Shown piece by piece: positions 57,493-64,000 of a DNA stretch of 64,000 bases. The translations under genes were made by a program, and so were the position numbers. How positions within the stretch are numbered: position 1 is the first letter of the stretch; the number at the start of each line of letters is the position of its first letter. Where the stretch lies: NCBI GenBank assembly GCA_027559495.1, contig JAMXSV010000023.1:930001-994000 (forward strand), in the 5' to 3' direction. The notes below the pieces were generated by a model. It searched no databases. It worked only from the letters and a program-made list of their open reading frames with translations, and was not told the DNA's origin. The stretch comes from Aurifilum marmelostoma. Lineage: Eukaryota > Ascomycota > Sordariomycetes > Diaporthales > Cryphonectriaceae.

Positions 57493-58527
57493 CTATAATC
57501 CTGTCCTCCAGTATTCATCTAGAACGTCTTGTGTAACCTCAAATGCCCAATGGTGGCACGTCTGATGCATAACCGGGCTAACCTCTGGGGCATCTTCATC
57601 CTCCCCGTCATCCCAGACTGTCCTGACCCCAGATGCAACGTACTTCTTCAGTAGCATCCGCCGCCATCTCCCCGTAGGACCCACGCACTTCTTCCACCGG
57701 CTGACCTGCCTCTCGTCATCCTCACATCTCCTGCCTGCAAAAAACCGACAATACCACTGAAACCAGCCCCTGACGTCGAATTGGTGGTTGATCCACCCGT
57801 TCGCCTCCCACTCTTCAATGCTCTGCCCACAGGCTACTTTGAACTTGTTCGCTTCGGGATCGTACGTTGGCGACGTGAGGTAGTAGGAAATGCTGAGGCC
57901 TTCAGTCCACGATGCTGGAAGCTCGAGATAGTCGTCGTACACTGTTATGCCCAGCTTCCTGGAGCGCAGTGGTCGGAAATAGGAGCCACCGAAGGCCCCT
58001 TCACGGAGAACCTCCGCGGGCGACTTGTCGGGGGTGAAGTCTGGGTGGGAGTCGAAGTGGAACACACCACTTTCATCACGGGTGGGAGCTGGCTCCGTCG
58101 GTATCCAGGAGGACCAGGACGCGCGGAGGTCATCAAGATCAACATCAGCGTCGGTCCTGCTCCCTTCCGTTTCCGGCTCCTCCCTTGCAGTCGACGTGCC
58201 CGTCAGGTCTGTCTTCGAGCGCTTCCTCCTCTTCTTTTTGAGTGATGATACGGGGTTTTCTACCGTGCCGGCCCCGTCGTCGTTATAGCTTGGTCTGGGA
58301 GCTGCTGCCAAGCGAGCGGAGTTCCTCGTGGGCAGGACGTTTGCTCTGGGTTTCAATATACGAGACGCCCTTTTTGGTACTCGCCCTTGGTCTGTGACAC
58401 TAGAGCTCGCTGCTTCTGCCGATTTTCGGATAGCTTGTGCCTGTGCTACAGCCCCAAGCTCTTCCAGCAGCGCTTTGTTGCGATTAATGTTCTCCTGCCT
58501 CCGAGCAGAGAATGTGCTGGCTGCCAT
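57493..58527 (-). CDS. Conserved fungal protein with basic N-terminus, unknown function
   Basis: Single-exon protein of 344 residues. The N-terminus is ENINRNKALLEELG followed by a long basic and acidic disordered part with KKKRRKRSKT, a likely nuclear signal. The C-terminal half is compact and aromatic: FGGSYFRPLRSRKLG, then YDDYLELPASW, then RGWFQWYCRFFAGRR and RWKKCVGPTGRWRRML. This Trp/Arg-rich block is recognisably a conserved fungal domain seen in many hypothetical proteins, but I cannot name its function. The opening motif also occurs in other nuclear fungal proteins, which fits a chromatin- or nucleus-associated role only as inference. Confidence 0.75.
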   Translation of the reverse strand: MAASTFSARRQENINRNKALLEELGAVAQAQAIRKSAEAASSSVTDQGRVPKRASRILKPRANVLPTRNSARLAAAPRPSYNDDGAGTVENPVSSLKKKRRKRSKTDLTGTSTAREEPETEGSRTDADVDLDDLRASWSSWIPTEPAPTRDESGVFHFDSHPDFTPDKSPAEVLREGAFGGSYFRPLRSRKLGITVYDDYLELPASWTEGLSISYYLTSPTYDPEANKFKVACGQSIEEWEANGWINHQFDVRGWFQWYCRFFAGRRCEDDERQVSRWKKCVGPTGRWRRMLLKKYVASGVRTVWDDGEDEDAPEVSPVMHQTCHHWAFEVTQDVLDEYWRTGL

Positions 58528-60446
58528 GATCGTCGCTGCTTGGAGGATGTTAAAGAATCATCAATGAGCAAAGTATACTGATACTTACTGTATTTTTGTG
58601 AATCATCTATGAAAACACATATGCGCATTTAATGCCAATCGTTTGCACGTTTTCTCAGCAGGCAGGGTGTGAATACACAGGTGATGTCATGGACATTGCG
58701 CTGCCAGCGGCAAGGCTAATGTGCTGAAGACAGGGCAAACATCGAGCAGACAGGAAGATCCCTGTAATCTGCGCTGACCCCTGTCTGCCAGAGGGACAAG
58801 GCTGTAGAAACCTAGCAAACTTGTGTTCCTTTGATGTTGAGATGGCAGGTGCTCAGAAATTATGTAAGCTGAAAGTTTCCATGCACAAATTCGTGATCCC
58901 AGCAGTTTGTCTGTGTTAGAGAAATGGATTTCTGGGTCGTATGCGTGCTGCTACATGCTATCAAGTGAACAATTAGACAACATAGTAAATCCGAAATTGG
59001 TGTGAAGAACTTCGAACACGGATTCCCATAGAAAACATCAACTGTCTGAGGAGAGAGTGTGCACGAAAGACTGCATTTGAAAGCCGAAATCAGTTTTGTC
59101 TTACTACACTAAATCTACTCCCTGCTTTGATCTGCAGTCATTTCAAGGATTTCCTGAAGTCCCTTGGTGGCCTCCAGCGGCCATTGCGCCCCCCCCCCCC
59201 CCCCTTCTTTATGTCCGCCCAGGCAAGGGGAGGGGTGTGAGGCATCATGAACTGTCTCATCACTACATAGTAGCAAAAATATGACCTTTCTAACAGACTT
59301 TTCATTTGTGTCAAGGCATTATTGATAACTCTGTCCCAGCATATCTGTCTCTGTAGACCTTGTATATAGTGATGTCTTGCTTCCTGCTACTTTGGTGTGA
59401 ATGTCCCTACTCATTAACTAGATCCTTTTCCAGGTCCCGAAGGGGGCTCAGATAAAACAGCGTGACCAACATCAATGATGCTCAGTCCAGTATCAGAACA
59501 CATGGGGTGCTTTATAAACACCACCATCATATATAACTCGTCCTTTGTGACTTCGAACCTTAGCACAGACATGTAAAACATTTTCAGAACCACTAGTTTG
59601 GACTGTCTAAGTCACCAAGGTAATGTAGCTCAGCCTCATTGTCAGCCTCGACATCCCTAATGGACCTCAAACTTCTTGAGTCTGGCTGACCACACTCGTC
59701 AAATTTCATATCTAAGTAGCTGCTGCATTTCATGTCCTCCTGTATATCTTTCCTTGGTCTGTCATCTGGAAAGTTTTGCTCTGGGGGAATACATACCTGA
59801 TTTTTGGAAGACATGATCTCTATGCTTTCCTCCCAATATGGCTTGCCCATCTTTTGGTCATCACAAATTGAATGTTGGGACCCTTGACATCACGTCACAA
59901 AGTTTGTTCCAGATGAGATGTTTTAAAAGGTTTTCTCTTTCTTTTCAATGGATATGTTTCCGAGTGTGGACACTGGCAGGTTTATAGAGCTGGATCTGGA
60001 TCTGGCTGGTGAAGATTTCTGGATCTGAATATTTCCCCAAGGGGAGCAAGCCTGGTAGCACACACCCCTGAGCTCTTATCAGCCTCGGGGTCACCAGGCT
60101 CCTGCCATTGGCTCTCTCTCTACCACAGCAGTTACTAGTGCATCAAACAAAGCACCTCTTGCTGCCCCACCATCCATGCCCTCCTTGGCCCCAACCCCAC
60201 CAATGCCAGCCAGCAGGCACTGCTCTACCTGTATTTATTTTGCCCAAAACGACTATCTTTATTCAGGCCCCGCGACTACCTCTACAACCATCAACCCCAC
60301 CACGACCACCACCATCACCACCACCACCACCATCAAGACTCTGTTAATAATCACGGCCTTGTGCCCCCTCCGATTCTACGATCAAGACCAGAACCAGCTC
60401 AAAATCAACAAGACGTCTGTAGGCCTGGAAGCCCACCAGGACCACA
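58528..60446. other. Intergenic region with C16 tract
   Basis: About 1.9 kb. It has a run of sixteen C at 59189-59204 and one short frame (59593-59850) listed separately. Nothing else is supported. Confidence 0.45.
59593..59850 (-). CDS. Doubtful 85-residue open frame
   Basis: From ATG 59850 a hydrophilic, acidic frame (MGKPYWEESIEIMSSKNQVC, later RSLRSIRDVEADNEAELHYL) with coding-like composition but no recognised domain or intron partner. It may be a fragment or the last exon of a gene I could not assemble. Confidence 0.25.
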   Translation of the reverse strand: MGKPYWEESIEIMSSKNQVCIPPEQNFPDDRPRKDIQEDMKCSSYLDMKFDECGQPDSRSLRSIRDVEADNEAELHYLGDLDSPN

Positions 60447-61987
60447 ATGAAGGTATGAGCAATGCCTGCCCCCGAGGAACCCCCTCAAGTCTTGCCAATT
60501 TCTGCTTGTTTACGCGCTGGCATCCATCTGTTCCATTTTTTCAACCAGACCGAAAATAATTTGCCTTTCTGCCATCTAGCAATCTGCTCAGTTGCTCTTT
60601 TTGCACGCGTTTCTGATTTTCTCGGCGCGTTCTACTTCCCTGATTCGTTGATGTTGATCTGGATACTGCCACTTCATCCTTGGACACGTTCTCAGGTGCA
60701 CTCCTTACAACACAACACCTTGCACTGCTCCTTTTCCAATATCAAGAAGCTTACTGATCCAATAAAGCTGTGTTTCCAGCTCCTCCAGACCCTGGTGGCT
60801 CTCCTCCTCCTCCTCAGAGGTGCCTTGGGTGTTGTGGGCTACCATGCCCGAGGCAGCCTTGTTGCGAGTGGTGGCGGCACCACCAACTCTCCTCAGCATT
60901 GCTCCTCTGCTGGCTCTGGGGCCCTTGTCAATGACGAGGACAAGAGCCATGTCTACATGAATCCAGAGACTGAGAAGACGCGCACAGCCCAGCCGTCAAT
61001 TGAGTTCTCTTTGGTCAGCCTCAGTGCTCCCATTGTCAAGGTTCAGATCCTAACTTCTAGGATTGTGGATTCCAAAGCCTTCCCTGAGCCCCCTGCCGAC
61101 AATCACTCTGGGCTTGACGACGACGAGGGCCACAGTCTCATCACTCCTGGAAGCAGCAGCACCATTACCATTCTCACAACAGCCGCGGCTACAACTTCTG
61201 GGCCAGTCACATCTCCTGAGAACCTTAGGGATCCTGGCACCACATTCAGGTTCCAGTCGTCTACCTTTACATCCACAGGTCTGCAGTACCATGATGTGGA
61301 TACCACAAGTCCATGCAGTGTCATCTGTCCCAACGACAAGCTGCAGGACAAGTGTGACAATGCGCCCTACTCAGCCTCCTGCCTCTGCCACTCAGCTGAA
61401 TGCCGCATTATGATGGACAAGCCCTACAGCCCCTGCCTCACCATGTGCACATGCATCACCAATGCAGACACCACAGTGCATGCACAGCCAGGTTCTGCCC
61501 ACGAAGAAGAAGATGACGAATTTGCCGGTTTGGACTAGAACTCCGAAGTTCAGGACACACGTCACAATTCTGGGGAACAGGACACCCTGGTGCCGGCCAT
61601 GTTGGATGCAGACACAAGGAATGGCAACAGTGTCATTGCGTCTGCGTTCATGGACTCAGACCTGATCAAGCCGGCGGGACACTTTCATGCAGGCTATACC
61701 AGATCTGCTGATGGCAGTGATGTGCCCAAGCCTTACCGAGCCACACAAGACGAGCAGCCATCCTCCCATGAGTACTTTGAACCGAACATGGCCAACTGCA
61801 GAGCTGGGATGCAGAATGATGGACTCGGATTCTTGGCCTTCTGGCGTAGGATCCTCAACCTCCACAGGCCAAAGAAAGAGCTTGGGGGTTATGATGCACT
61901 CTCCCAGATCAATGATCCATCTCCTCCACCCTCTGGACAGGGTCGACCAGGAGTTCCCACCAACAGCGACGAAGAGCTTGGATACTA
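60447..61987 (+). CDS. Secreted Thr/Ser- and Cys-bearing protein, two-codon first exon, in-frame TAG
   Basis: I do not recognise the family. Exon 1 is only ATGAAG (60447-60452) before GTATGAG; after a 327-nt intron ending TTTCCAG, exon 2 (60780 on) continues LLQTLVALLLLLRGALG, so the join creates a complete signal peptide MKLLQTLVALLLLL. A Thr/Ser-rich part follows, then a Cys block (PCSVICPNDKLQDKCD, SCLCHSAEC, PCLTMCTC). The frame stops at TAG 61536-61538 after DDEFAGLD, but the same frame stays open to 61987 with coding-like sequence (NSEVQDTRHNSGEQD through LGFLAFWRRILNLHRP and a Pro-rich end). The stop may be a nonsense allele, or the truncated 254-residue protein may be the real product. 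Confidence 0.55.
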
Positions 61988-62604
61988 GCACTACGACGGG
62001 CCTGCTGTGTCTGCTCCATACGCCTTGAGCAACCCCTGGGAAATTGGGCAAATGTGATTGTCAGGAAAACATACATCCCCCTACTGCGCTCCACACAACA
62101 CATCCAATGAATGTGGGCGCCTCACAGCATGTAACACTACAACAACTCGGTCCAGGTCAGTCTGGCCAACTTATTCAACATATGGGGCGCATTCACACAT
62201 CTTTCAAAGGTCATACACATGCATTTTCCTTCGGTCACAATGGAGACTGAGCCTCGCTGGGCCATGTCCAACAGGGGCATGAATGAATGATGAACTACAT
62301 GGATGGGTACATGAATGGATTACTGGTCCAGCAAGGATCTCAGGCATGGCGTCGAGAGGTCTTCTCTTTTCTTTTGATTTCGTTTTTTCCCATTCTAAAT
62401 TCAAGATACGATCACGAGGTGGGACACACAGACAGCCCTGGGAACTGGCCTGTTTGTTGATAAACAGGCTAGATGGGAAACAACGGATTAATGAACCTCA
62501 GTTCCTGCATTTGACCAACTTTTGTATCATTCATATTCAAGTGAGATGATGTCTCGTCAGGATAGGCTGTGTTGTCTACCCAACTCAAGACACATCAGTC
62601 TGCT
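61988..62604. other. Convergent 3' intergenic region
   Basis: Gap between the secreted-protein gene and the converging iron transporter gene. No gene is seen. Confidence 0.5.
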
Positions 62605-63645
62605 TCAAGGCTGAGGCCCACCATACCCCATCCCATCAAACAACCTCACACAAAACACAGCAGCTAGTGCTGCCATGCTACCCAACATGACCATCTGTGC
62701 ACCTTCCCAAGAGCTCCTTCGCACATCTGCCCATGTCCAGCTATGCCTGTCCAGCCCCCTGTCCTTGATCCACATCTCATCCTCCCTCTGCCTCTGCATG
62801 TGCAGCACGATGTCCTTGATGAAGCCAAAGGAGAAGAGGGCGATGATGCACACAACAAAGCTCCATAGCAGCCCATCCCCAACACGGCTGACAATGAAAT
62901 AGGGGAAGAGAGGCAGGCTGCCGCCGATGAGGTAGCCCAATGCCACAGACATGCCTGACATGATGGGCCGGGGGCCGGCATCCTGCGCTTCCTCTTCCTC
63001 ATCGTCCTCCTCTTGGACAGCCAACTTTCTTTCTATGGCTGTGGCTATATCATGCCTGCTGTCCAGATGCTGTCTGACCAGACCAAGGACCTCCTGGGGC
63101 AGATCAAGCAGTGCAAGGTAATTATCCACAGCCAAGCCAGCCTTCTCATCCACACACCTCTCCTCCTCGTTATTGCCGGCCCTACGATCACTGCCGTTGG
63201 CAGGGGTGTTGACCCTAGCTTCGCCCTTGGCGCTGAGGTACCCGCCAATCCCCATAGATATGCTCCCAGCACAAATTTCCGCCATGCCGGCGTAGATGAC
63301 CGTATCCGTCTGTCCAAGGCTCGACAGGCCCGCCGTCAGGGCAAAGGGCACCGTAAGGCCGTCTGCAAAGCCGAGGGTGAAGTCCGCGAGGAAACGCGAC
63401 AGCGAGGGCCGGCTCAGCCATGGCTGGGAGGACGGGAAGGAGGAGGAGGAGGCGTGGCGCTGGGCGGGTGTGAGAGAGTCCTGGCTGTCCGAAAATGCAA
63501 GGTCGTCTGTGGAGTCGGATGGGTTGCCGGCGGAGGAAGACTCGAAAGTATCGGTGATGAGGGGCGAGTAGAGGGGCAAGCTCGAAGATGTAGAGGAGGG
63601 CTCTTTTGAGCCACTGCGCAGGGCGTATCTCAGAGAATCGAACAT
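62605..63645 (-). CDS. Vacuolar iron transporter, Ccc1/VIT1 family
   Basis: Vacuolar-membrane Fe/Mn importer by family, 346 residues, single exon. The first ~85 residues are Ser-rich and cytosolic. The VIT signature follows: FADGLTVPFALTAGLSSLG and GMAEICAGSISMGIGGYLSAKGE, which hold the conserved Asp, Glu and Met/Ser positions of the first two membrane segments. An acidic, charged metal-binding loop (AIERKLAVQ, then a run of EEDDEEEE) leads to three C-terminal membrane segments (MSGMSVALGYLIGGSLPLF, LLWSFVVCIIALFSFGF, MVMLGSMAALAAVFCV). Length and five-segment layout fit the family. In yeast and aspergilli such genes are induced by high iron. Confidence 0.93.
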   Translation of the reverse strand: MFDSLRYALRSGSKEPSSTSSSLPLYSPLITDTFESSSAGNPSDSTDDLAFSDSQDSLTPAQRHASSSSFPSSQPWLSRPSLSRFLADFTLGFADGLTVPFALTAGLSSLGQTDTVIYAGMAEICAGSISMGIGGYLSAKGEARVNTPANGSDRRAGNNEEERCVDEKAGLAVDNYLALLDLPQEVLGLVRQHLDSRHDIATAIERKLAVQEEDDEEEEAQDAGPRPIMSGMSVALGYLIGGSLPLFPYFIVSRVGDGLLWSFVVCIIALFSFGFIKDIVLHMQRQREDEMWIKDRGLDRHSWTWADVRRSSWEGAQMVMLGSMAALAAVFCVRLFDGMGYGGPQP

Positions 63646-64000
63646 TGTGAATGCAGCGGCGGCGAAACTCCTCTATATGCAGAGAGCTTGGAGGAGACGC
63701 TTAACTTTGTGTCGGCGTGGCTTCTCTGACGTCCGTAGCGGCTAGTTATGAAGACGGCGGGAATCTACGTCGGCACCCTCCAACAGCAACACGACGCTGG
63801 CAGATATTACCAGGCTGTAGTAGGAGGGGTTAGGAAGGCGAGGAGTACGCCGCCGTCGTCCTTTTTTAACTCCCTAGTAAAAGCTTGGGGCAGCATCCTA
63901 CCTCGTCGGGTAACGGAAAGGACGCATGCTTCTTTTTTATCTTTCTCCATACAAGTTGCATCGACCCGCCTCGTGCCACCTCCCACACTGCGTGCCCGCC
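63646..64000. promoter_or_regulatory. Promoter side of the vacuolar iron transporter gene
   Basis: 355 nt to the window edge, upstream of the minus-strand start. A TATA-like stretch is near 63672-63678 (read on the minus strand). No gene start is seen. Confidence 0.4.

Noticed and set aside
6033..62605. Iron-handling gene cluster linking the Fet4-like and Ccc1-like genes
   Set aside because: They are about 55 kb apart with many unrelated genes between.

Overview
This window is genomic DNA of a filamentous ascomycete (Pezizomycotina). The evidence is short GT-AG introns (about 48-220 nt) with CTAAC/CTGAC-type branch sites, and typical fungal families: a Zn2Cys6 regulator, a Clr5-domain protein, F-box-type proteins, GMC oxidoreductases and secreted Ser/Thr-rich proteins. 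A six-exon endopolygalacturonase, a GDSL/CE16-type esterase and a GMC oxidase suggest a plant-associated or plant-litter lifestyle. I cannot name the species. I reconstructed exon structures by eye from splice signals and reading-frame continuity; most close exactly in frame.

Layout. 0.9-5.3 kb: Zn2Cys6 regulator, phytanoyl-CoA dioxygenase-like enzyme and an LEA/SMP-type protein with a mitochondrial-looking N-terminus. 6-7.7 kb: Fet4-like low-affinity metal permease. 9.5-12.6 kb: Cys-rich secreted protein and a coiled-coil gene with an in-frame TAG. 14-19.7 kb: GMC oxidoreductase, a YwbE-domain/zinc-finger protein and a TcuA-like flavoprotein, the last with a frameshift at a C-run. 20.4-26 kb: F-box protein, pepsin-like protease ending in KDEL, and a secreted PAN-like protein. 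27.7-36 kb: SDR, dual-specificity-phosphatase-like protein, PPxY protein and GDSL esterase. 36.7-42 kb: two small hydrophilic proteins and a Clr5-domain protein. A five-copy degenerate 21-bp element lies in the divergent promoter between the second small gene and the Clr5 gene. 42-45 kb: gene-poor DNA with a diverged repeat pair. 45-52.8 kb: F-box-like protein, then a divergent choline oxidase / betaine aldehyde dehydrogenase pair, the two-step glycine betaine pathway. 55.7-63.6 kb: endopolygalacturonase, a conserved nuclear-like protein, a secreted Cys-rich protein with an in-frame TAG and a two-codon first exon, and a Ccc1/VIT vacuolar iron transporter.

Most genes are unlinked housekeeping or accessory genes. 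The one clear functional cluster is choline oxidase plus betaine aldehyde dehydrogenase. Two genes have single-base frame breaks at C-runs and a third has a frame break near a G-run. Two others have single in-frame TAG codons. Anyone using these gene models should check those sites against raw reads first. I see no virus, CRISPR array, rRNA or convincing tRNA.
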